Origin: Micromussa lordhowensis
Lineage: Eukaryota > Cnidaria > Anthozoa > Scleractinia > Lobophylliidae
Length of the DNA: 64,000 bases
NCBI GenBank assembly: GCA_964020085.1
Contig: OZ026595.1
Span: 15,098,422 to 15,162,421 of the forward strand
Direction: 5' to 3'
The first letter of the stretch is position 1. Each line of letters starts with the position of its first letter. The notes under the pieces were generated by a model. That model ran no database searches, had not been told where the DNA came from, and was given only the letters and a program-made list of their open reading frames with translations. Of this stretch, positions 12,246 through 21,271 are shown in pieces. A program made the translations under genes and the position numbers.

Positions 12246-12919
12246 CTAGGTTACCTTTCCAGTTGGTTTCCTTTTCTTTTCTGGTGGACTGATTTCTTCT
12301 TCAGACATCTCTCCACCACTCTCTTCAAACTTTTTGTTAGGTTTTCGCTTTCTGGGTTCTGCGAGTAGTTTACTCTCCTCAAACTTGCGCGCCTTTTCAT
12401 TGTACTGTGGTACAGCTCTTTTCATCTCTCGCTCACTCCCTTAAAATGAATTTAATCATTCTGCACTGTATAAAAATTTGAATTTGACAACTGAACTTTA
12501 AAACAATGCGGCTAAGTTTTATATTATAGCGTGTACTTGATCGACCTACAGTCAACTCAAGTCTTAACAAGTGTATTCTTTCGTAGAAGTAAACCAGGCA
12601 TGAAGTCTAAAGAATAAACGGTTAATTCAGGACTTTTTCACTGAGTCACTCGGCAGTGGTTCGAGTGGTATTGTGTTTAAGCACAAACAATGAGAAAAAG
12701 ATTATTAAAAGATTTGATATCAACCTACTTGAACGTACCTAATGCAATGATCGTGGCAGCCCATTCTTCATCCCTTTGTTTGTTGGCCACCGGATCAAAG
12801 AAAGAACCTAAGACAGGGACACTGGCACCCTTTTCCAGGACAGATTTTCCTTTGAAGGAAGCCACAGCAACTGCCGCGTAACGTTTGTCCTCATTGAAAA
12901 AAACAAGAGCGAAATCCAT
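12246..12919 (-). CDS. small gene resembling the N-terminal domain of the BEN-domain protein at 41.6 kb
   Basis: Two exons on the minus strand: 12919-12739 (MDFALVFFNEDKRYAAVAV...) and 12439-12246, joined in phase 1 with GTACGT and AG borders, for 124 residues. The first exon resembles the second exon of the BEN-domain gene at 41617-47189. Both have an [AL]LV-FF/LFE-D-DKY beginning, a central Gly-Lys segment and end in an 'A-[IL]-[IV]-A-[LC]-G-S' pattern. The second exon is charged (KRKPNKKFEESGGEMSEEE) with likely nuclear-localisation patches. No BEN domain follows. Reading stops three codons beyond a possible GTAACC donor, so this is either a short protein or a gene truncated after exon 2. 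It is divergent from the helicase-like gene at 13501, with 581 bp between start codons. Function unknown; a chromatin or DNA-binding adaptor is a guess from the paralogy. Confidence 0.5.
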
Positions 12920-12983
12920 TGCGTTGCTATACAAAATCGCTTAAACGAAAGTCTGCTTGACTGCACGGTACTGTTATCCGTCA

Positions 12984-13003
12984 GGCCCCAGTTGTTCAAA
13001 GGC

Positions 13004-13038
<35 letters not shown>

Positions 13039-13130
13039 GCGGATAAGTGTTAACAAAACAAACCACGCTATCCACTGGATAGTGATTTATCTGGTGGATA
13101 GCGTTATCCACCTTTCGAACAACCCAGGCC
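12984..13130. mobile_element. MITE-like inverted-repeat element
   Basis: Ends GGCCCCAGTTGTTC and GAACAACCCAGGCC are inverted. Internally GGATAACGCTATCCAC and GATAAATCACTATCCAG recur in both orientations, giving an almost fully palindromic 147-bp unit. It lies in the shared upstream region of the two divergent genes. No target duplication was resolved. Confidence 0.75.
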
Positions 13131-13249
13131 AGATCTGTACTTAAACGGCTTCAATGATAGCACTCCTGCGTGCCGAAAAATTCTTTTGTGAATGAAATGT
13201 TCACTGATGTTCACTTCGTTTTGGCGCGTAAACGCGCAAAGAACAGAAA

Positions 13250-13500
13250 GTGATGTCACATCCGGAACAAGTCAACATGCCGTCCACGGCGTCCCGTCAC
13301 CTCTGTTTTCAGTAAATTAGAACTTCCTCAGCGTGGTAAACATAACAGAAGTTACATTTCAAAGTGAAGTCCTGGAAAAACGTTTTCTTTTTTATTGATA
13401 TCCTAACATATCTGACGAAATAAATAGATATGTTTGTTTTGCAGCAAAAAAACCAAATACAACTGACGTCACATCCGGCTTCGTCAGCAGCAATTTCAAC
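13250..13500 (+). promoter_or_regulatory. putative promoter with CRE-like and ETS-like sites, partly duplicated
   Basis: Just upstream of the ATG at 13501 lies CTGACGTCACATCCGG, a CRE-type palindrome (TGACGTCA) followed by an ETS-type core. A similar string, GTGATGTCACATCCGGAA, followed by a CAACATGCCGTCCA sequence, occurs about 210 bp earlier near 13251. Promoter and start region therefore look duplicated. No expression evidence is available. Confidence 0.4.
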
Positions 13501-15411
13501 ATGGCGTCCAAGTCAACTTTGCCATCTCCGGAAAATGAGAACTTTACAAACATTGAAAACGAAACGAAGAAAGTCATCGATATCCTAACCAACCCACACT
13601 GCGAGGTCATTTGACCACTTTGTGTAGATTATAATTTGATTGAGGTAAACGACGGCAAGCGTCGTTTCCTGGAGAATGCGATCGCGGACAAGGACATTGG
13701 TCATGTTACACCACGTGCGTTTAGTTTGTACGATCCAACAAGAGAGCCAGAACCGAAGTATTTCAAAGACATTTTGGAAAACGGTCTCGCAGAAGCTGAA
13801 ATTGAGGAATTTTGCGAAGATTTCTTGAGGCTCTTGAATTACAATCAAAAGAAACACAAAGACAAAGTTCCTTGCCTTATTGGTGCCGCCAAAAGTGGAA
13901 AGACGAGTTTATTTCAACCTATTCTAGGCCTGGTACATCATGGCAACATAGCAACTATCACTAAACAGCACGTCTTCAATAAGGCCATGATCAATCACTT
14001 CACAGAAGTAATATTCGCGGACGAAGCGAGTCCTTCCACACTAGACATAGATGACTGGAAAATCCTAACGCAGGGCGGTTACACAGCCTGTGACAGCAAG
14101 TATCAAACGGCTAAGTCATTTATTAACCGTTGCCCGATGCTTTTAACAGCGCAACAGAAACTTGAATTCGGGCCAGAGGACCAAGCAGCAATGGACTGCA
14201 GGCTAAAGAACTACGTCTTCAAGAGTTTGCCTAACCCAAAAAAGAAAGCAGCAGAGTGGCTCAGAAAGCACTCCATGGATTGTGTTGTGTGGGCTTCGAC
14301 GAAAGCGGGTCCGACAACAGACCAAGAAGAAAGCTCTGACAGCAGCTTGGGAGAAGAGCAAATTGGTGACGGCGTTCTTAAAGAAGAGGAGAAGGACGCT
14401 TTACGAACGCTGCTTATCGCAGAAGTCTGGACTGACACTGTTGACGAGACAGGCGAGACAACAGGCACAACAGCCGACGCTGGCAGTGACAATACAGTCG
14501 CCTCTGATGACGACCAGTGTATTCGTAACTTGAGGAGAGCACTTGGGCAATCTTCCACAGGCTCCCTGCGACATAGGCAAATTGCCGGCATCTTGCACAT
14601 GCGCGTCAGAGAGAAGGAGGACGAGAATCGGCGTAGACGTGAACTACATAAGGCAAGACGATCTTTCCTGACAGAGAGGGGAGTCAGCAGCGAGATTGCC
14701 GAACTGTTGCCAGAAGACCCCGACGCAGCGATGCCAAGTCAAATCCAAAGACAACTGCAGAAGCACTGCGACGAACAAGTAGCACACCAAGAGCAAGAAC
14801 GACGCGAGAAAGCCCGTAGAACGTTCGAAGGCACCTGGATAAGAGCTACCGAGGTCGAGCTGAAGAACTGCTGCGACAAATATCAAAGCAGTAGCGATCC
14901 CACAGTTCACGCTAACGTCAAAGAATGGATGAAGGTCCTGTGCAACAAGCTAAAAAGGCGCCACAAGTCCTTTGGCACTTTCAACACCGCCGAGGCTGTC
15001 CAAGAACGAATCAAGGTATGCACCGGTCTTGAACTGCTGAGGAAAGAGCAGCAGCACCTGGTCACAAGCGTGGCTGAAAGGCTGCCTGTGTTGCTTAGGC
15101 CTGTTCTCAGTTCTGACAAAAAGTTAAACCAACATGCATATGAGGCGGATGAGGAATGCAGTATTTTCATCACTCAGCAGTGTAATGACGCACATGAGAC
15201 GGTAGAGGTAGAGAGCATTTTCATCACTCCCCTTCCGAGCACAAGTGGTGCGTCTACACCTCATTCAAGCTTCGACGACTGCGCAGTCTCTGATTCACTA
15301 CTTCGAGCTAGCACTACCAACAAGAAGAAGAGGAAAAGGCAATCAAACAGTCAACGAGTACCCAAAAAATCCCAGAACGTTTCAACTAAATACTTTACCA
15401 GTCAAAAATAA
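13501..15411 (+). pseudogene. SF3-helicase-like P-loop ATPase, one in-frame TGA at codon 38
   Basis: An intronless frame runs from ATG 13501 to TAA 15411 (about 636 codons), interrupted only by TGA at 13612-13614. From 13636 it is open for 591 codons. Counting from 13501, a Walker A motif (GAAKSGKTS) lies near residues 128-136 and a Walker B-like motif (EVIFADEAS) near 169-177. A basic segment (TQGGYTACDSKYQTAKSF) follows, then a sensor-like RCPMLLTAQQ near 210-219. This order matches superfamily-3 helicases of small DNA viruses and of mobile elements related to them. The C-terminal half is acidic, then charged and coiled-coil-prone (RREKARR, EDENRRRREL), ending in a KKKRKRQ nuclear-localisation-type patch. 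The TGA may be a nonsense mutation, or translation may start downstream; no good ATG lies close after it. The neighbours are a divergent BEN-like gene and a convergent recombinase-like gene. The SF3 assignment is by motif pattern only. Confidence 0.65.
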
Positions 15412-15723
15412 AAGCAGTTTTTGTTTTCTTGTAAGATAGGCCGCACTATAGAGTGGTCGTCTCCGGTGGTGTGATACTTTCCCACATTAAGTAAATAGGA
15501 TTAAGCAATCAGAATATACCAATAAGAACTAGTTACAAGAATAGGTTTTGGTGTCCAAGAAATTCAAGTTTATCTGACAATTTAATCATCTATAAAACGC
15601 ATTCCGTACATCAGTGTGTTAACAAGCTAGCTGTTGTTCAAATTTTTATAATTAAATGGTCCAGTTTCCACTGCATTTTAGTTGGTGTGCATTTGTTGTT
15701 TCTTTCCAGTTGAATTGCTATAG
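15412..15723. other. spacer between convergent genes
   Basis: 312 bp of AT-rich sequence between the stop codons of the helicase-like and recombinase-like genes. AATAAAAG overlaps the helicase stop and could serve as a polyadenylation signal. No other feature seen. Confidence 0.5.
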
Positions 15724-16713
15724 CTAACCGAGCGGCATTTTCATTCCAGCCCTTTTCTTTAGCGAGTCCGCTGTTCTTCCGTCTTGAAATTGGAAATCGT
15801 CATCTCTCAAAATAGCAGTCCACTGTCCAAACCCGTGCTTAGTTATCCCTTCCTTTAGAAAATCGTCCTCTCCTGTTGTAAATTTCAAAATGTGACGAAT
15901 GTTCTTGTGAGAGCGCAAGATTCTTTTAGGCAGGGCGTCCTTTTCGGAAGAGGGGCTGATATTTTGCACTCTTTCGACTGAAGGCTCGGCCTCGGACGTC
16001 GAATCTCCGAGTCTTGCGTGGACTTCCTCGTCCACTTCTGAACCCTTGGAACCTTGAAGTTTTTGTAGGCACTCGTGACCCTTCAAAGCGACTTCGCGGG
16101 ATCATTGCTTCTGATAGTGAACTTTAGCAACAGCAGAGCTGTGTTTTTGGTCTTCTGACAAAATCCTCTGCTCTTCGCTACTAAGCTGATTGAGGCTCTG
16201 CGTTTCAACGATTTGGCGCGTAGGATGGATGTACTTTCCAATTGCATCAAACACCAGTTTGCTCATGATCTCGCCCAATTTACCATGTTGGTCACCGTTT
16301 CTGTTGACGAGAACAAAATCGCACCAGGGTTTAAGCAAAGGTCTAACGTACGAGATGTAACCATTGAGCACTTGCATGTTTGCATCGGTCAGAATCAAAG
16401 AATCAAATCCATACTTTCCAGCAGTCTTGAAAGCTTTCTGATCAATGAATCCACCCTTTTCCTTAGCTGCTGCAATCATTAGCGAATCCTTGATTTCTTT
16501 CGAATTGGGTTTTTCGTCGAAGTAAAAGAACCAACTGTGCTTGGTGTTAACATGTTTTCTGCAGCCTCTCTGACTCTGAAACCCATCATGATCACACTCT
16601 TGTATTGGGCAATGATACAAACTGTCAGTTTCATCCTTTTCCAAGTGAAGCCGTTTTGGTTTTGGTGACGCTCCATCGATGTCCGACCAATTGACTTTGC
16701 ACTTCTTGCTCAT
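15724..16713 (-). pseudogene. C2H2 / tyrosine-recombinase-like / SANT protein, one in-frame TGA and probable internal deletion
   Basis: The minus-strand frame from ATG 16713 is open to TGA 16102-16104 (203 residues) and resumes in the same frame to the stop at 15724. The N-terminus has a C2H2-type finger (YHCPIQECDHDGF...HVNTKH). A segment typical of the tyrosine-recombinase C-terminal core follows: a YVRPLL...VLVNRNG strand region, an HxxR box (IHPTRQIVET) and an HSS...VHYQKQ motif with the candidate nucleophile Tyr. After the TGA comes a basic linker, then a SANT/Myb-like domain (TTGEDDFLKEGITKHGFGQW...DGRTADSLKKRA). The box I Arg region expected upstream of HxxR is absent, and the finger passes almost directly into the C-terminal core. 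I infer an internal deletion. CAA-TGA-TCC fits CGA to TGA decay. A tRNA-containing element is inserted about 60 bp upstream of the ATG. Confidence 0.65.
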
Positions 16714-16903
16714 TTTGCCCTGTTTAAGAACATTTGGCCAACGGGAACCGATGGCAAATAATGGAATTGCATAAATGGTGGAACAGAGAATTAACTCTGA
16801 AGTGTAATTTAAAGTGCTAACTTGAACCCATGAAGTAACCCACTGGGCGTTAGCCCTAGTAAAGGGAATCAGGGAACCACACGAGGTAAAGAAAAAATCT
16901 TTT

Positions 16904-16976
16904 GACCTCGGTGGGAATCGAACCCACGACCTCCGGATTTGATCTTCCGTTACTCTGCCGACTGAGCTACGAGGTC
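16904..16976 (-). tRNA. tRNA-like sequence, degenerate anticodon arm
   Basis: The minus strand reads a 7-bp acceptor stem (GACCTCG / CGAGGTC), a D arm with TAGCTCAGTCGG (box A) and a perfect T arm GTGGG-TTCGATT-CCCAC (box B). The anticodon stem (around CGGAAGATCAAATCCG) does not close into a standard 5-bp stem with a 7-nt loop, so no anticodon can be assigned. Inside a target-duplicated repeat, this is more likely a SINE head than a working tRNA gene. Confidence 0.7.
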
Positions 16977-17041
16977 GGACAGAGAAAGTCGGGGACGATT
17001 TAGGTGGTGAATCGCGGCGAAGAGAAAGTAAGGGTACATAT

Positions 17042-17205
17042 GAATGTTGTGCCGCGTAGCACTATCAACACAAATGGTGGAACAGAGAATTAACTCTGAA
17101 GTGTAATTTAAAGTGCTAACTAACAAGTTAGCACTTTAAATTACACTTCAGAGTTAATTCTCTGTTCCACCATTTGTGTTGATAGTGCTACGCGGCACAA
17201 CATTC
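17042..17205. repeat. perfect palindrome, 79-bp arms, 6-nt loop
   Basis: Positions 17042-17120 (starting GAATGTTGTGCCGCG, ending AAAGTGCTAAC) and 17127-17205 are exact reverse complements with TAACAA between. It forms the right end of the tRNA-containing element. A transcript would fold into a 79-bp hairpin. Confidence 0.95.
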
Positions 17206-17391
17206 AATGGAATTGCATATACTTATATATGTTTACATTTGCCAAGACATGCCCTTACTTGCCCGCTCTCATTACTATTGTGCAAAATTCATGACAGTTA
17301 GATGCAACCAAACAGCCCAAGCAGGTCTGTGCGCGCACTATTGTTTGCTTCATTAAAAACACCTTAACTTGGGACCATATAGCAATGCGAA

Positions 17392-18240
17392 ACAAAATGG
17401 TCCGAAATGTGTTCCCCAATCATAAATTTAAGAACAATATGTTCTATTCCCAGCTAGGAACTCGGAACACAACAGCCCTAATTTACCAATTTAGGAACAA
17501 TGTGTTCCATTCACAGATAGAAACTCGGAACAAAACAGTCCTAATTTACCAATTTGGAAACAATGTGTTCCATTCACTGATAGAAACTCGGAACAAAACA
17601 GTGTTAAATGACCAATTTGGGAACAATGTGTTCCATTGGCAGATAGGAACTCGGAACAAAACAGTCCTAATATATCAATTTGGGAACAATGTGTTCCATT
17701 GGCAGATATGAACTTGGAACAAAACAGTCCTAATATATCAATTTGGGAACAATGTGTTCCATTGGCAGATATGAACTTGGAACAAAACAGTCCTAATTTA
17801 CCAATTTAGGAACAATGTGTTCCATTCACGGAGAGGAACTCGGAACAAAACAGTCTTAAATAACCAATTTGGGAACAATGTGGTCCATTGGCAGATAGGA
17901 ACTCGGAACAAAACAGTCCTAATTTACCAATTGGGGAACAATGTGTTCCATTCACGGAGAGGAATTCGGAACAAAACAGTCTTAAATGACCAATTTGGGA
18001 ACAATGTGGTCCATTGGCAGATAGGAACTCGGAACAAAACAGTCTTAAATGACCAATTTGGGAACAATGTGGTCCATTGGCAGATAGGAACTCGGAACAA
18101 AACAATCCTAATTTACCAATTTGGGAACAATGTGTTCCATTGATAGATAGGAACTCGGAACAAAACAGTCCTAAATGACCAATTTGGGAACAGTGTGTTC
18201 CACTCTCATAAAGGAACTTGGAACAAAATGTTCCTCTTTT
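17392..18240. repeat. 63-bp minisatellite (about 13 copies) carrying GGAACA-N3-TGTTCC palindromes
   Basis: A 63-bp unit repeats head to tail. Because 63 is a multiple of three, long repetitive frames appear on both strands (21-residue period, such as FGNNVFHWQIGTRNKTV). Each unit contains GGAACAATGTGTTCC or a one-base variant. The first copy near 17431 reads AGAACAATATGTTCT. I regard it as a satellite, not a gene. Confidence 0.92.
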
Positions 18241-18448
18241 ACATCAGAGTGAACATTTTGTTCCTACTTTGTAAAAAAGTTGGTCCTCTTATAGTCAATA
18301 GGAACATAAAAACAAGGAACGAGGAATGTTCCTTTTTGAAATATCGGAACAGTCAACAACACTTAAAATCAGTAAAAAAGGAGCTAAAGACTTAAAGAAA
18401 AACTCACAAAAGCGTATGTCAAGTGCTAAGGTGAGGTGGAAGGAGGCT
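18241..18448. other. AT-rich spacer
   Basis: Continues the GTTCC-rich motif in degraded form. Nothing else recognisable. Confidence 0.4.
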
Positions 18449-18784
18449 CTAAAGTCTGGTGAAGTTTAATTCGCCCAAAGGCAGTAAAACGCGCCATGAT
18501 AAAATTTTGGGAAATGTATAGGAGAATGCACTGAGATCTGTCAAGTAAAAAAGGATATCATGCCAGAGGTCAATCGCCCTATAGGAAAACATTTGTTTCC
18601 CAGTGTTGGTTCGAATATATGGTTTGCAGAAGTTTTGATTGGATGCATATCTTGTGTTGTATGTGTGTCGGCTCTTGGCATATTGAAATAAGTTATCAAA
18701 CACCTTTGGTAAGAACCCTTTATGCCACATATGCATATGGACCCAGAATGGAAGAATCTTTATTAAACAAGCTTCCCTCTTCAA
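18449..18784 (-). pseudogene. LINE ORF2 C-terminal fragment
   Basis: A 111-residue minus-strand frame contains YNTRYASNQNFCKPYIRTNT, then GKQMFSYRAIDLWHDI and a terminal 'LSAFSYTFPKILSW' segment. This 'YNTR...N-G-K...A-LWN' pattern is typical of the end of non-LTR retrotransposon reverse-transcriptase proteins. The 5' parts are absent, so it is a dead 5'-truncated fragment. No target duplication determined. Confidence 0.6.
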
Positions 18785-19075
18785 ACGTTTAACTATTATT
18801 TGGTTTCTTCAAATTTTCGTCGCAGTAACACTGGACCAGGAAGCCGCCAAAAAGAAATATTGTCGCACAGGCGCAAGAGTGCCACGCCCAAGCGAATGCG
18901 CAAAAGGGACTTCGTTCTGATGGAAGCGGCGAGGGACAGGTTAGTCAATTAGCTGAAAAAAGCACACACACAAATAATGACAAAAACGGAGCTACCAATT
19001 TTGTGGATATTTTAATTTGAGATGAGATTCTCTTGTTTTGTGTAATAAACAGCTCACAACATAGAAACTGCTTTG

Positions 19076-19181
19076 TACGGGGTTTTATTCACTCGTTGTT
19101 TGTGTCAAAAGCCCTCACTCGCTTGTACCTCGCTCGTTCGGGTTTTTGACACAAATAACCCGTGAATAAAACCCCATACGC
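19076..19181. mobile_element. short hairpin (MITE-like) element
   Basis: Arms of about 35 bp (GTACGGGGTTTTATTCAC...GTGTCAAAA and its reverse complement ending GTGAATAAAACCCC) surround a 32-nt centre rich in CTCGCT. This is a small fold-back repeat. Confidence 0.65.
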
Positions 19182-19947
19182 CGCACTTTCTCTGACGTAA
19201 ACTATACCTATGTATTTATCTCAGTCTTAATTGAATTTTTAGTCACATATGTATAGTTAAATGGTTTATTAATCTAATTAACTTATTGTTACGCGCATGT
19301 GGTGAAATTCAGTTACATTCTGCTAGAAGGCTGGCTAAACGGTCTCGCATTGTTCAACATTGTTCAGATGGCGCGAGGCAACATGAATTGTGTAGATCAC
19401 CTTAGCGTCAGCTCTTAGAACATAGCGCGTGATGCGTGGCTTTAACAAAAGAAGGAACCCTACCATTGATGGACTTGAAAAAAACTTAAGTAGCAGCTCG
19501 CGTGTGCCTTGTACTGGCAACACAGATAGCCACGCACTATATGCAATCGCAAACAAATGCTTTCAACTCAAATAAAACCTAGACAAGAAGAATTCAATAA
19601 AGTTATCTCCATAGCCTAAACTGTCAACATTCTACTACGCAGCGAAACGGACGTCGAGGAAGAGGGTGAGGAGTCGGAGGAACCTAGAAGAAGATGAAGA
19701 TTGTGGCGACGAAGAGGAGCAACGCGACAGCCAGGGGTTTCATCGGCGAGTGGACACGTTGCACCAGGCTTCGGGAACAGATTTTGTGGCTCCCTATTTC
19801 CCGCTTGCCCTGGCGGTATCTAGCGAGTCCCCCTTCCAATTCAACTTTGACTTGCGGCTACTGGACCATCTGCGCTTCCCTGCGAACTGGTGGCTAGGAC
19901 AGAAATGGCCATGCTGCCCTCTGAAGAGGCCACCAGCCAGGAAGTCA

Positions 19948-19963
19948 GGTTCAATACCAGCGA
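19948..19963. repeat. left target-site duplication of LINE
   Basis: GGTTCAATACCAGCGA, identical to 25561-25576. Joining the flanks at this point restores one continuous reading frame (VRFNTS then EEAVTYC). Confidence 0.93.
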
Positions 19964-20041
19964 CTGGATTGGGCATGACTCTCAAAGTGTGAGGACGTGT
20001 CATTCCGTGCTCCGCTCCAAAAATTTTAAAGCCCGGCGAGT

Positions 20042-20860
20042 ATGAGTAAAAATTTACGGTCAAGGAAAGGAACAGCCAATTTACAAGACGAAATGCCGGC
20101 TGATAGTAATTTCGAAGAATTAACTCGACTGGTCAGGAGTTTGGCGGTGAAAATCGACAAGCTTGATTCAGACAGCCAAAGCCACCATGATGTCTTGTGT
20201 GGTAAACTTCAGCAACTCGAGTCTAAAGCAGCTAGCCTATCGGGAGAGATTAACGATTTAAAGCAAGGACTTGAATTTACCAATAAAGAAGTTGAGACGT
20301 TAAAGGTTACATTGAGTAATAAAGTTGACACCGCTCGGGTTGCCATTTTGGAAAGAAAGCTCGATGACCTTGAAAACCGGTCGAAAAGGAACAATATTGT
20401 TATATGGAACATTCCCGAAGGCGCCGAGAAGGATTCCTCCTGTCAAGCCATTGTAAGTAACATTTTGAGCGAACACATGCAGTTGGAAGGCGATCTGGAA
20501 ATAATGCGCGCTCATCGAACGAATATAAGAAGGCAAAGCATTTCCCAAGACACTGCTTCACCTCTTCCAAGACCCATCAACGTGTATTTACTACGTTACA
20601 CAGATAAGCAGTATATTCTCCGAAACGCCGCGTCAGCTTTAAGAGATAACCCTTTCTTGGAGGCAAATCTTTACATCTCTGACGACGTGTCAAAGAAGGT
20701 GAGAGACGACCGAAAGAAACTAAAGGAGAGGTATATTAACGAAATTCGCTCCCGAGAAGAAGTAGAGTTTGCCTACGTTCCCTGGAATGTCCCTGCGCGT
20801 ATTCTCTACAAAGTTAAAGATTCACCGAAATTGGGATCTTTCTTCTTGCCAGACCATTGA
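20042..20860 (+). CDS. LINE ORF1 protein (L1-type)
   Basis: An intact 272-residue frame starts at the first ATG of the element. Residues about 25-115 form a coiled coil with regular Leu/Ile spacing (LVRSLAVKIDKLDSDSQ, LERKLDDLENRSKRNN). The stretch NIVIWNIPEGAEK begins an RRM-like fold, and residues about 190-265 (LRYTDKQYILRNA, RKKLKERYINEI) match the C-terminal nucleic-acid-binding domain of L1 ORF1p. In the family this protein trimerises and coats the LINE RNA. It is intact while ORF2 is broken, so it could at most act in trans if transcribed. Confidence 0.88.
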   Translation: MSKNLRSRKGTANLQDEMPADSNFEELTRLVRSLAVKIDKLDSDSQSHHDVLCGKLQQLESKAASLSGEINDLKQGLEFTNKEVETLKVTLSNKVDTARVAILERKLDDLENRSKRNNIVIWNIPEGAEKDSSCQAIVSNILSEHMQLEGDLEIMRAHRTNIRRQSISQDTASPLPRPINVYLLRYTDKQYILRNAASALRDNPFLEANLYISDDVSKKVRDDRKKLKERYINEIRSREEVEFAYVPWNVPARILYKVKDSPKLGSFFLPDH

Positions 20861-21271
20861 ACATGCTTTTTTTTTTGTTTTTGTTGTTTGGTTTCCTTTG
20901 CTATGCCGTGTACATTTGACAGTATATTTAGGGGCTTTATTTTATTTTATAAACTTTAATGGGACTATAATTTGTTTGAAAAGCCGATAAATAAGCCGGG
21001 GGATACCTATTTGGAAAAAAGAAAAGGCTTGTTAGTTTAGGACCGGGCATGGCTGTTGGAGTTAAGGATGCGAGACTCCTTCAGTAAAAGTTTCGTCAAT
21101 ATGCTCTTGAAAATTTTTCATACTAAAATTTTATTATGTTTGTGTTTTTGTATGTATGTGCTTATGTGTTTCGTACGATGCAGATCCTTCTCAACCATTA
21201 TCTATGTTATGTTAACTGTTAGTAGCCTGCCACAAATTTCTCCCCTCTCAGATCATTATTGAAGAAGGTTT

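Larger units (their letters stand above)
16774..17205 (-). mobile_element. tRNA-containing SINE-like element with perfect palindrome and 14-bp target duplication
   Basis: The element lies exactly between two copies of AATGGAATTGCATA (16760-16773 and 17206-17219), a 14-bp target-site duplication. Inside are a tRNA-like sequence on the minus strand (16904-16976) and a perfect inverted repeat (17042-17120 / 17127-17205). A 48-nt partial copy of the same arm sits at the left end (16774-16821) in direct orientation. Box A- and box B-type promoter strings in the tRNA part suggest RNA polymerase III transcription. No poly(A) tail was seen. The strand is assigned from the tRNA. Confidence 0.8.

Noticed and set aside
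16904..16976. A functional nuclear tRNA gene
   Set aside because: The anticodon arm does not close properly and the sequence is internal to an element with target duplications, so it is better read as a SINE head.
17385..18143. 108-residue repetitive proteins on both strands
   Set aside because: The 63-bp satellite period is a multiple of three. Frames are open on both strands only because the unit lacks stops.
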